Shown: positions 1-11,155 of the stretch, one piece after another | Layout: each line of letters opens with the position of its first letter | Numbering within the stretch: the stretch's first letter is position 1 | NCBI GenBank assembly: GCA_947172415.1 | Contig: OX359190.1 | Span: forward strand, 5,828,001-5,892,000 | Length of the DNA stretch: 64,000 nucleotides | Reading direction: 5' to 3' | Source of the DNA: Chondrosia reniformis | Taxonomy: Eukaryota > Porifera > Demospongiae > Chondrillida > Chondrillidae | The notes under the pieces: generated by a model | Seen by the model: the letters and a program-made list of their open reading frames with translations, nothing else | Database searches by the model: none | Told to the model about the DNA's origin: nothing | Translations under genes and position numbers: made by a program

Positions 1-1343
1 TTTCCGTAATACCATCGGTCACGTGGGTTCCACAATATATGTTGTAAATGATGTCCTATTTATATACCACTCACTTTGGACTCTACATATATATGCAGTA
101 TATATATATATAATATGCATATAAGATATATACAATATATATTACATATAAGATATATAATACATATATAAGTTGTTTTCTTTTTTCTTTTTTCAGGACC
201 CAACCTGGTATTGAACTAGGGCATCCTCGTACGACGATGTTATCCGTAACACCATCGGTCACGTGGGTTCCACAATGTATCTTGTAAATGAAGTCCTATT
301 TATATACCACTCACTTTTGACTCTACATATATATGCAATATATAAGATATATAATATGAATATAAGATATATACAATATATATTACATATAAGATATATA
401 ATACATATATAAGTTGTTTGCTTTTTATTTAGGACCCAACCTGGTAATGAATCAGGGCATCCTCGTACGACGATATTATCCGTAACGCCATCGGTCACGT
501 GGGTTCCACAGTGTATATTGTAAATGAAGTCCTATTTATATACCACTCACTATTGACTCTACATATATATGCAATATTTAAGATATATAATATGCATATA
601 AGATATATACAATATATATTACATATAAGATATAGAATATATATATAAGATGTATGCTTTTTTCCTTTTTCTTTTTTCAGAACCCCACCTAGTATTGAAC
701 CAGGGCATTCTCGTACGATGATATTATCCGTAACATCATTTGTCACGTGGGTTCAACTATGTATCTCGTAAATGAAGTCCTATTTATATACCACTCACTT
801 TTGATTCTACATATATAAGCAATATATAAGATATATTATATGCATGTAAGATATATACAATATATATTACATATAAGATATATCATACATATATGTTGTT
901 TTCTTTTTTTCTTTTTTTCTTTTTCAGGACACAACCTGGTATTGAACTAGAGCTTCCTCGTACCTTGTATCCAGACGATGTCATCCGTAACACCATCGGT
1001 CACGTGGGTCACCCAATATATGTTGTAAATGTAGTCCTATTTATATACCACTCACTTTTGACTCTACATATATATGCAATATATATATACATATGTAAAA
1101 TGCATATAAGATATATACAATATATATTACATATAAGATATATAATACATATATATTATGCATGCTTTTTTCTTTTTCAGGACCAAACCTGGTCATCCTC
1201 GTACCTTCTATCCAGACGATGTTATCCGTAACCCCATCGGTCACGTGGGTTCCACAATATATGTTTTAAATGAAATACTATTTATATGCCACTCAATTTT
1301 GACTGTACATATATATTCAATATATGAGATATATAATATGCAT
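1..1343. repeat. Satellite block 1 (about 240-bp monomers)
   Basis: About 5.5 tandem monomers. Each has a core starting GGACCCAACCTGGTATTGAA and running through CACGTGGGTTCC and TTGTAAATGAAGTCC, then an AT-rich half and a pyrimidine tract ending CAG. Two core forms alternate. Form A has CGTACGACGATGTTATCC; form B has about 10 extra bases (CCTTGTATCCAGACGATG). The block ends at ATATGCAT, where the Naiad element is inserted. Short open frames run through every monomer on both strands, but they follow from base composition and are not called as genes. Confidence 0.95.
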
Positions 1344-1385
1344 CTTTGTGGACTAGCTTGTCTAGCCCTTGACCCATTTCCAATC

Positions 1386-4305
1386 ATGACATGTACAAAG
1401 TATAGAGATAGGATACCGGCTGGGAGGTCGCCCGGGTTAACAAGCTCCCCGTCATTAGGTAAAGGTAGGGTGCCTGGTGATGAAAAGTTAGCTAACTCTC
1501 CCCCATCTGTAGGTAGAGGGGTGCCTACTGGTGGGCAAGCTAGCCCCTCACTAGTTAAGAAGTGTAGCAATAAGCGGTGTAAAACATGTCCCTCTTTAGT
1601 TACTGGCCCTACTTTTAAGAGTTCAGTTACTGGCAGGACCTATCAAGTCCGTAGCCCTTGTGGTCCCCTAGGATGCCAGAGTAGGAATGTTGTGTATCTT
1701 ATTACTTGTAAACAATGTGATGTACAGTATGTAGGAGAAACCTCTCAGACGCTTAGGAGTAGAATGAACAATCATAGGACTAGTACCAAAGGTTTTAAGC
1801 CACTGTATCTTTACAATCACTTTAATTCTGATAGCCATAGTTTTGATGATGCCCTGATTATGCCCATAGAACAGATACCTGAGACACCTAATTCTACTAG
1901 CCTCAGACTACTGAGAGAAGCGTTCTGGTACAAGGAACTCTGCTCGATTTACCCATATGGACTTAACGATAACATTAAAGGCGTTGGCAATATTTCAAAA
2001 CTTAAAAAAGAAATCATTGTATGGAACCTTTTTAATCGCTTATCTCATAAAAGACGGCATTGGCGCTCCAATCTAAAATCGACAGGCAGTAGTAATAACG
2101 CTGCCTACGACCCTGAATGGCTCAAAGAACGACTACCACTTTACAAGAGCGTTGGCTTTCTAGCCAAACTTAAACGCGATCCTTTTGCATTACCAGCTCG
2201 ACACCTTCATCGTTTGTTAAACTCGGTACAATGTCTCATCGATACCCCAGAAACACCTTTTCCGCTTAGACTTATGCTAATGATTAAAGACGTTATTAAA
2301 GCACGCGCTTCAGCCAGCCTTCCCAAACACCCAACGAAAACGACAAGTCCAGAAGGGTTTCTTAAAATCATGTTTCATAATAAAGGTGTAGAAAAAATAG
2401 GCCTCTCAGGTATCTTAAACCAAAAGTTAGTGTTAGAAACTGTCCCACCCTTTATACAAAACAAAGAGCCCCCATGTGTAGTATATAAGTATACCCAACC
2501 AATAGGACCTCAAATCTTTAACTTTTCACAAACCTCTAAGTCAGATGTCTTTAGAAAACCAGAACCATGTGAGTGTCACAAGTCCCCCTTCATTTACAAG
2601 CCCCTAGGCCATGTTTTAACAGGTGATCTACGTATTGTTAGTAACCCAAAACTTAGAAAACTTCTTAAGAAAGGACCAAAATTTAGAGAACCTAATAACT
2701 TTAATTGGGTAACTGCTTTAAAAATGTGTAAGGAAGGTCTTAGAAAATATAAGATTACCTGGGCCCGTAGAGAAAATGTATCTACTTCTGTATTTAGTGA
2801 GTGGGAAAATGCTGTACTTAAGAAAATTAATGATAGGATCTCTAAGCTGTCTAAATCGTATACCAAATCCTCAGTAGCCAAGAAGACCATTACTTGCCCT
2901 AAAATTAAGAAATTCTTAGCAGACCTACATGATAAGTATGTTATAGCCCCTGCCGATAAGGCCTCTAACAATATAATTTTTATATGTAAGTCCTACTATA
3001 GACAAATTATTAATGAAGAACTAGGCAGTACCTCCACTTATGCTAAATGTACAGTAGAATCCCAACAGTTAATTAGGAAACACATAGATTTCTTAAAACT
3101 AGAGAACTTAGAACCTAAACCAGACTGGTGTAACCTTCCCTCTTTTTACTGGATGCCTAAGCTACATAAGAACCCTTACAGCTACAGATTCATAGCCGCC
3201 TCTCACAAATGTACTACCAAACCCCTTTCTAGATTTCTAAATTCGGCGCTCAGACTAATTCTCAAACATTTTAGAGAATACTGCCTAGGTATATATAGGA
3301 ATACTGGTGTTAATGCCTTTTGGATAGTAGAAAACTCACTAGAAGTCTTAGATAGTCTTAAGTCTACCCACTAGAAAAGCCCAGCTAGCTAGTTTTGATT
3401 TTTCTACATTATATACAGCGATCCCCCATAATCTACTAAAAGATAAGATTACTAACCTAATTCATAGTGCCTATACCTGTAGAAAGTCCCAATATATAGA
3501 AGTCTGTCAGAATAAAGCCTTTTGGTCTAACAATGTCTCCAATAAAGCAGTCACAGCTGTTCATTTAGTAGAGCTCTTTAATTACCTTATTAACAACATT
3601 TATGTATGTGTAGACGGTTCTGTATTTAAGCAATGTGTAGGTGTCCCTATGGGTACTGACTGTGCCCCTGTAGTTGCTAAACTTTTTCTGTTTGCCTATG
3701 AGTATGAGTTTATGAAAGGACTACTTAAGGATAACATCACCCTAGCTATTAAATTTTCCAAAACTTATAGGTATATTGATGACCTTTTATGTATTAACAA
3801 CAAGGATTTTGAACTGTCAATTAGTGATATTTACCCCAAAGAACTTATTCTTAAAAAGACAAATACCAGCCCTAAAATATCCCCCTTTTTAGACTTAGAT
3901 ATAACCATTACTACCAATCAATTTATCACTAAAGTATATGATAAGCGAGAGGACTTTAACTTTGATATAGTAAATTTCCCCCATTTAGATAGTAATATTC
4001 CTAATACTCCAGCCTATGGTGTCTTTATTTCACAACTAATTAGGTATTCTAGAATATGTAGTGACTTCTCCAGTTTTCAGGCTAAAAGTTTGCAGTTATG
4101 CAGTAGGCTTATTAAGCAAGGTTACAAATACTTTAAGCTAAAATCAACCTTTAAAACCTTCCTATCCCGGCAGCCTCTAGTTAGAATCAAGTATAAGCAA
4201 AAAGTAGCTAGTATGCTTAAGGACTGTCTTGTGTTACCCCATATTGTGTTACCCCACCTCCAAAGAAATGTTACTACTAGAAGACCTAAGGGTAGACTTA
4301 CGTAA
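1386..4305 (+). pseudogene. Naiad polyprotein: GIY-YIG endonuclease plus reverse transcriptase, one frameshift
   Basis: About 973 codons in two frames. The open frame extends upstream to 1158, but that part is satellite, so the first ATG inside the element (1386) is taken as start. Numbering from there: Cys60, Cys65 and Cys68 form a zinc-binding cluster before the nuclease. The GIY-YIG domain spans about residues 102-190 (VVY at 102-104, YVG at 115-117, His130, likely catalytic Glu178). The CEC motif at 395-397 (nt 2568-2576) is the CxC linker typical of Naiads. Reverse transcriptase begins near LPSFYWMPKLHK (residue 584). Frame 1 stops at 3374. The catalytic part continues in the frame starting at 3361, with FDFSTLYT (motif A, nt 3394-3417) and YIDD (motif C, nt 3772-3783), to the stop before 4306. 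No in-frame TGA was seen that would suggest selenocysteine. The product would copy element RNA at a nicked target. Confidence 0.92.
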
Positions 4306-4462
4306 TATGTCCTACTTGTGTCTATAGTTATGCTGAGTCTGTTTTACCTGTACAAGCAAGATTACTAATAGATTTATAATTAATTCATAAAAGTTAATTG
4401 GACCTACATTCCTTTCATAAAGTTAAATTTCATCATGTGTCTTATTTAACACCTTATTCAAC

Positions 4463-4489
4463 TTTTGGCGCCAAAATAGTGTATATAAG
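4463..4489 (+). promoter_or_regulatory. E2F-like palindrome and TATA box in the Naiad 3' region
   Basis: A perfect 14-bp palindrome, TTTTGGCGCCAAAA (4463-4476), matches the E2F site core. TATATAAG follows at 4482-4489. In Penelope-like elements the promoter lies in a pseudo-LTR that can be present at either end, so promoter-like signals after the coding frame are plausible. Activity is not shown; AT-rich DNA gives TATA matches easily, but the palindrome is less likely by chance. Confidence 0.45.
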
Positions 4490-4554
4490 GCCCCTAGATT
4501 TAGCATAGTGAGCCAAGGATTCACAGAAGATCAAGATAAAGAAAAAGACAAAGA

Positions 4555-4613
4555 CTCCCAGGATCACTGATGAAGGGTGGAATTCCCAGAAACGGCTGTC
4601 TGACCCAGTGGAG
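4555..4613 (+). ncRNA. Type I hammerhead-like ribozyme motif in the Naiad 3' region
   Basis: The core CTGATGA (4567-4573) and GAAA (4589-4592) are both present. Stem I pairs GGATCA (4561-4566) with TGACCC (4601-4606), five of six pairs, and CTCC (4555-4558) with GGAG (4610-4613). Stem II has three G-C pairs (4575-4577 with 4585-4587), but the closing 10.1-11.1 pair is A-A instead of G-C. Stem III is A-C/G-U with a GGCT loop (4592-4599), and C4600 is the expected cleavage base. The architecture matches the minimal hammerheads of Penelope-like elements. The weak stem II closure may reduce or abolish cleavage. Confidence 0.65.
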
Positions 4614-4755
4614 AAGAAGATGAAAGAAGGGAAAAGAGGGAAGAAAAGACTACTGTATCTTCATTTAAAGCTCTCTTAAGGTTTAGTTCCCCTATAGGCT
4701 CTTTTTACAGAATAGGCATATAGCATGTAGGAAAATGGTATCTTAGATTTTTCAT

Positions 4756-7700
4756 ATAAGATATATAAAATATACATTACATATAAGATATATAATACAT
4801 ATATAAGATGTTAGCTTTTTTCTTTTTTTCTTTTTTCAGCACCCAACCTGGTATTGAACCAGGGCATTTTCGAACGACGATGTTTTCCGAAACATCATCG
4901 GTCCCGTGGGTTCCAGAATATATCTTGTAAATGAAGTCCAATTTATAAACCACTCACTTTTGACTCTACATATATACAATATATAAGATATATAATATGC
5001 ATATAAGATACATAAAATATATATTACATATAAGATATATAATAGATATATAAGTTGTTTTCTTTTTTTTCTTTTTTTCTTTTTTCAGGTCTCAACCTGG
5101 TTTTGAACTAGGGCATCCTCGCACAGTGTTTCCAGACGATGTCATCCGTAACACCATCGGTCACGTGGGTTTCACAATATATGTTGTAAATGAAGTCCTC
5201 TTTATATACCACTCACTTTTGACTCTACATATATATGCAATATATATATATATAATATGCATATATACAGTATATATTACATATAAGATATATAATACTT
5301 ATATATTATGTATGCTTTTTTTTCTTTTTTCAGGACGCAACCTGGTATTGAACCAGGACATCCTCGCACCTTGTATCCAGACAATGTTCTCCGTAATACC
5401 ATCGGTCACGTGCGTCACCCAATATATGTTGTAAATGAAGTCCTATTTATATACCACTCACTTTTGACTCTATATATATATGGAATATATATATATATAT
5501 AATATGCATATAAAATATATTCAAAATATATTGCATATAAGATATATAATACATATATAAGTTGTTGGCTTTTTTCTTTTTTCAGGACCCAACCTGGTAT
5601 TGAACTTGGGCATCCTCGTACCTTGTATCCAGACAATGAAATCCGTAACACCATTGATCACGTGGGTCACCCAATATATGTTGTAAATGAAGTCCTATTT
5701 ATATACCACACACTTTTGACTCTACATATATATGCAATATATATATATATTTATGTATATATATATATATATATATATAAGATATATACAATATATTTTA
5801 TATATAAGATATATAATACATATATATTATGCATGCTTTTTTCTATTTTCAGGACCCTACCTGGTATTGAACCAGGACATCCTCGTACCTTGTTTCTAGA
5901 TGATGTTATCCGTAATACCATCGGTCACGTGGGTTCCACAATATTTGTTGTAAATGATGTCCTCTTTATATACCACTCACTTTTGACTCTACATATATAT
6001 GCTATATGTATATATATAATATGCATATAAGATGTATACAATATATATTTCATATAAGATTTATAATACATATATAAGTTGTTTTCTTTTTTTCTTTTTT
6101 CAGGACCCAACCTGGTATTGAACCAGGGCATCCTCGTATGACGATGTTATCCGTAACACCATCGGTCACGTGGGTTCCACAATGTATCTTGTAAATGAAG
6201 TCTTATTTATATACCACTCACTTTTGACTCTACATATATATGCAATATATAAGATATACAATATGCATATAAAATATATACAATATATATTACATATAAG
6301 ATATATAATACATATATAAATTGTTTGTTTTTTTTCTTTTTCACGACCCAACCTGGTATTGAACCAGGGCATCCTCGTATGACGATGTTATCCGTAACAC
6401 CATCGGTCACGTGGGTTCCACAATGTATCTTGTAAATGAAGTCTTATTTATATACCACTCACTTTTGACTCTACATATATATGCAATATATAAGATATAC
6501 AATATGCATATAAGATATATACAATATATATTACATATAAGATATATAATACATATATAAATTGTTTGTTTTTTTTCTTTTTCACGACCCAACCTGGTAT
6601 TGAACCAGGGCATCCTCGTATGACGATGTTATCCGAAACACCATCGGTCCCGTGGGTTCCACAATGTATCTTGTAAATGAAGTCTTATTTATATACCACT
6701 CACTTTTGACTCTACATATATATGCAATATATAAGATATACAATATGCATATAAGATATATACAATATATATTACATATAAGATATATATTACATATATA
6801 AGTTGTTTTTCTTTTTTCTTTTTTCACGACCCCACCTGGTATTGGACCAGGGCATCCTCGTCCGACGATGTTATCCGTAAAACCATAGGTCAAGTGGGTT
6901 CCGCAATGTATCTTGTAAAAGAAGTCCAATTTATATTCCTCACTATTTTGTCTCTACATATATATGCAATATATATATATATATATATAATATGTATATA
7001 AGATATATACAATATATATTACATATAAGATATATAATACATATATAAATTGTTTTGGCTTTTTTCTTTTTTCAGGACCCAACCTGGTATTGAACCAGGA
7101 CATCCTCGTACCTTGTATCCAGACGATGTTATCCGTGACACCATCGGTCACGTGGGTTCCACCATGTATCTTGTAAATGAAGTCCTATTTATATACCACA
7201 CACTTTTGACTCTACATATATATGCAATATATATATATTTATATATATATAATATGCATATAAGACATATACAATATATATTATATATAAGATATATAAT
7301 ACATATATATTATGCATGCTGTTTTTTCTATTTTCAGGACCCTACCTGGTATTGAACCAGGACATCCTCGTACCTTGTTTCCCGACGATGTTATCCGTAA
7401 TACCATCGGTCACGTGGGTTCCACAATATATGTTGTAAATGATGTCCTATTTATATACCACTCACTTTTGACTCTACATATATATGCAATATATATATAT
7501 ATAATATGCATATAAGATATATGCAATATATATTACATATAAGATATATAATACATATATAAGTTGTTTGCTTTTTTTCTTTTTTCAAGACACAAACTGG
7601 TATTGACCAGGGCTTCCTCGTACGACGATGTTATCCGTAACACCATCGGTCACGTCGGTTCCACAATGTATCTTGTAAATGAAGTCCTATTTATATACCA

Positions 7701-7988
7701 CTCACTTTTGACTTTACATTTATATGCAATATATAAGATATATAATATGCATATAAGATATATACAATATATTTTACATATAAGATATATAATACATATA
7801 TAAATTGTTGGCTTTTTTCTTTTTTCAGGACCCAACCTGGTATTGAACCAGGACATTCTCGTACCTTGTATCCAGACGATGTTATCCGTAATACCATCGG
7901 TCACGTGGGTTCCACAATATATGTTGTAAATGATGTCCTATTTATATACCTCACACTTTTGACTCTACATATATATGCAATATATATA
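4756..7988. repeat. Satellite block 2
   Basis: About 13 monomers of the same family. The stretch 6166-6650 holds near-identical form A monomers at a 241-bp period, a sign of recent local copying. TA runs at 5747-5780 and 6966-6990 vary between monomers. No gene is seen. Confidence 0.95.
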
Positions 7989-8820
7989 CAGTGAAACCTC
8001 TGAATAACGGACACGCTGGGACCCACCATTTTATCCTTTATTCAGAGGTTGTCCTCTTCTCGGAGGTCGGCCCATAACCACCCTCTAAACAACTAATTGT
8101 GGAATAGCAACTAGCTACCAGTTGTATATGTCATGCGCAGAGTATGGATTCGGACAATCCACGGATTGGCCTGCGCAAAGAGTTAATCCACACTATATTA
8201 CGGCTCATGATCAAGATCCAAGAGATGTAATAAATACACACCGACAAGTTATAGGAAGCTACAAACACTAACATTTTACTAACATAACGTTTTTCTAACT
8301 TAAAGGTTATGCTGGGCACGATCCTCAGAAGCAGGACTTCCTATTAGATGGTTTGGTACGAGTGGTTTTAGGACAGTTAAAATGAACAACTACCAAATGT
8401 ATAAATCATTCGCTTAGACCAATCAGGTTTAAGGCCACTTTTATCGACCTTTGAATAGTTGAAAAGTAGGAGCGCAATGAGCTAGCGGGCGGAACCGAAA
8501 TTCCCTTGAGACTACTGTACGTACGATCCGCTGGACATCTGTAGCTATTTTATGTACGTTAATTTTTTTAACTGTACTATTATCGTTTTATCGTATTAGT
8601 TTCGTCTCGTCTTTAGTTTAACTGTCTGCTTTCGGAGGTTAGTATGTATTGTCAGAGATCAGTCTGGTGGTTAGTGTCTGATGTCCGGAGTTCGGAGGTG
8701 CCGCTACTCCGAGGTTCGAAATGTACTAGTTCTATGGGAAAGTCAATGGGGGGCGTAAGATTTGTCCACTGTACTGAGGTTGTTCGCTTTTTGGAGAGTC
8801 CGCTAATAGAGGTTTTACTG
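7989..8820 (+). mobile_element. Pogo-like MITE, copy 1 (832 bp)
   Basis: Begins CAGTGAAACCTCTGAATAAC and ends TAATAGAGGTTTTACTG. The ends form an imperfect terminal inverted repeat of about 25 bp (left CAGTGAAACCTCT, right read inward CAGTAAAACCTCT). A TA lies immediately outside on the left, and copy 2 has TA on both sides, as expected for IS630/Tc1/mariner/pogo transposition. No transposase frame is present, so this is a non-autonomous element. AGAGGTTGTCC and TCGGAGG motifs recur inside near both ends. Confidence 0.8.
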
Positions 8821-9374
8821 TGTATATAATATGCATATAAGATATATACAATATATATTACATATAAGATATATAATACATATATAAGTTGTTTGGTTTT
8901 TCTTTTTTCACGACCCAACCTGGTATTGAACCAGGGCATCCTCGTACGACGATGTTATCCGAAACGCCATCGGTCACGTGGGTTCCACAGTGTATCTTGT
9001 AAATGAAGTCTTATTTATATACCACTCACTTTTAACTCTACATGTATATGCAATATATAAGATATATAATATGCATATAAGATATATACAATATATATTA
9101 CATATAAGATATATAATACATATATAAGTTGTTTGCTTTTTTTCTTTTCTCAGGACCCAATCTGGTATTGAACCAGGGCATCCTCATACGACGATGTTAT
9201 CCGTAACGCCATCGGTCACGTGGGTTCCACCATGTATCTTGTAAATGAAGTCCTACTTATATACCACTCACTTTTGACTCTATATATATATGCAATATAT
9301 AAGATTTATAATATGCATATAAGATATATACAATATATATTACATATAAGATATATAATACATATATAAGTTGT
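8821..9374. repeat. Satellite block 3
   Basis: About 2.3 monomers, form A cores. Ends in the ACATATATAAGTTGTTT segment just before the GGCGCC hairpin of the next element. Confidence 0.93.
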
Positions 9375-9386
9375 TTTTTGTTTTTG

Positions 9387-9403
9387 GGGCGCCACAGGCG
9401 CCC
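9387..9403. repeat. GC hairpin at the left edge of the composite element
   Basis: GGGCGCC-ACA-GGCGCCC, a perfect 7-bp stem with a 3-base loop, next to the satellite boundary. It resembles the GGGGCGC/GCGCCCC hairpin at the right edge (14557-14573), so it may mark the other terminus. A TA run lies at about 9451-9471; 9404-9852 otherwise holds no recognised feature. Confidence 0.6.
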
Positions 9404-9852
9404 TTATATTTTTTTCAGAAATTATGTTAAGGTATGGTTTGCTGTTCGTAGTCTTATATATATATATATATATCTGTCAAAAAATGGCCGACCTTTGGCT
9501 AGATTTCGTTTTCTAGCTTAAAAGTAGCTTTCTCTTCCTTAGCGTCGAACATTGAACCATCGAAAGGGATTTAAAAACCACCTTTACTCATACTATGTAA
9601 CGTAAAGCTTGCGCAAAAAAGTTTTCTACGAGATAGGGTCTTGAAATTGATGGCATACAAAAGTCTACCGGAATCGGAACCAGATATTAGCAGTGAGAAA
9701 CCACCTTTTGGTTTAGAAGAGGTTTGCCAGTTGTAATCTGTCGGTTTGACCTTTGTGTTTGGAACTGTGGCTTTTAATCGCTTTCTTAAGGGATAAATGA
9801 AGCAACATAAGAAAAGTTTGCAGGTCTATGTTGTTAAAAAAATTGGGATTAC

Positions 9853-11155
9853 TTCGGATGGACAAGGACTTATTGCATAGAGATGTTCTCTACGTGAGTT
9901 GAATTGGATATGCCCTAAGTTAGCCAGCAGTCCTGTAATAAACTTGACGCTTTACCTAAATCGTTTACAAGGACTTATTGTATAGAGTTTATAAGCGATG
10001 TTGTCTACGTGAGTTGAAGACGAACCCTGACACCTAGGTAGCATACTTTCTTGTCTTGAAAAAGTACTCGCCTTGCTGTAAGAAGGTAAAGAAAACCTTT
10101 CTTTCAAGTTAGGCTGTCATTTCAGAGCCCACTTTACCTTACTTTTGCCACATGTGTACTTAAGATTTTAAATTAATTAAATTCGGCCGGACAAGGACTA
10201 ATTGCATAGAGATATTCTCTACGTGAGTTGAATTGGATGTGCCCTAAGTTAGCCAGCAGTCCTGTAATAAACTTTACGCTTTACCTAAATCGTTTACACA
10301 GACTTATTGTATAGAGTTTATAAGCGATGTTGTCTACGTGAGTTGAAGACGAACCCTGACACCTAGGTAGCATACTTTCTTGTCTTGAAAAAGTACTCGC
10401 CTTGCTGTAAGAAGGTAAAGAAAACCTTTCTTTCAAGTTAGGCTGTCATTTCAGAGCCCACTTTACCTTACTTTTGCCACATGTGTACTTAAGATTTTAA
10501 ATTAATTAAATTCGGCCGGACAAGGACTAATTGCATAGAGATATTCTCTACGTGAGTTGAATTGGATGTGCCCTAAGTTAGCCAGCAGTCCTGTAATAAA
10601 CTTTACGCTTTACCTAAATCGTTTACACAGACTTATTGTATAGAGTTTATAAGCGATGTTGTCTACGTGAGTTGAAGACGAACCCTGACACCTAGGTAGC
10701 ATACTTTCTTGTCTTGAAAAAGTACTCGCCTTGCTGTAAGAAGGTAAAGAAAACCTTTCTTTCAAGTTAGGCTGTTATTTCAGAGCCCACTTTACCTTAC
10801 TTTTGCCACATGTGTACTTAAGATTTTAAATTAATTAAATTCGGCCGGACAAGGACTAATTGCATAGAGATGTTCTCTACGTGAGTTGAATTGGATGTGC
10901 CCTAAGTTAGCCAGCAGTCCTGTAATAAACTTTACGCTTTACCTAAATTGTTTACAAGGACTTATTGCAGAGTTTATAAGCGATGTTGTCTACGTGAATT
11001 GAAGACGAACCCTGACGCCTAGGTAGCATACTTTCTTGTCTTGAATAAGCACTCGCCTTGCTGTAAGAAGGTAAAGGAAACCTTTCTTTCAAGTTAGGCT
11101 GTCATTTCAGAGCCCACTTTACCTTACTTTTGCCACATGCGTACTTAGATTTTGA
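9853..11155. repeat. Minisatellite: four copies of a 329-bp unit
   Basis: Units start with TTCGGNNGGACAAGGACT at 9853, 10182, 10511 and 10840, exactly 329 bp apart; the last is slightly short. Units 2 and 3 are almost identical. Within a unit, ACAAGGACT...TAGAG followed by TCTACGTGAGTTGAA occurs twice about 105-115 bp apart, so the unit itself arose from a diverged duplication. No frame runs through it. Confidence 0.95.

Larger units (their letters stand above)
1344..4755 (+). mobile_element. Naiad-type Penelope-like element (permuted domain order)
   Basis: A retroelement of about 3.4 kb sits inside one satellite monomer. The satellite reads ATATGCAT before it and ATAAGATATATAAAATA after it. 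Uninterrupted relatives of this monomer at about 30.81, 32.84 and 37.71 kb read straight across, so no satellite sequence was lost. A CAT triplet lies at both junctions; no longer target duplication is clear. The coding frame has an N-terminal GIY-YIG endonuclease, a CxC motif and a C-terminal reverse transcriptase. This is the domain order published for Naiad/Chlamys elements, in contrast to canonical Penelope elements with C-terminal GIY-YIG. About 450 bp of 3' non-coding DNA follows the frame. Only about 40 bp precedes the first internal ATG, so the 5' end is probably truncated. Confidence 0.93.

Noticed and set aside
1344-4755. Canonical Penelope or an LTR retrotransposon
   Set aside because: GIY-YIG is N-terminal and followed by a CxC motif; no integrase, protease or LTR pair is present.
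6352-6368. Genuine tRNA genes in each monomer
   Set aside because: Only the T-arm and partial A-box and acceptor pairing are present; no anticodon arm forms, and the T-stem is broken in many monomers. Kept only as a derived tRNA-like core.
8131-8319. Coding frame within the pogo-like MITE (also at 21324 and 55302)
   Set aside because: Conserved only because the MITE copies are recent relatives; no transposase motifs.
9853-11155. CRISPR-like array
   Set aside because: The 329-bp units are contiguous copies with no short repeat and unique spacers, in a eukaryotic repeat context.
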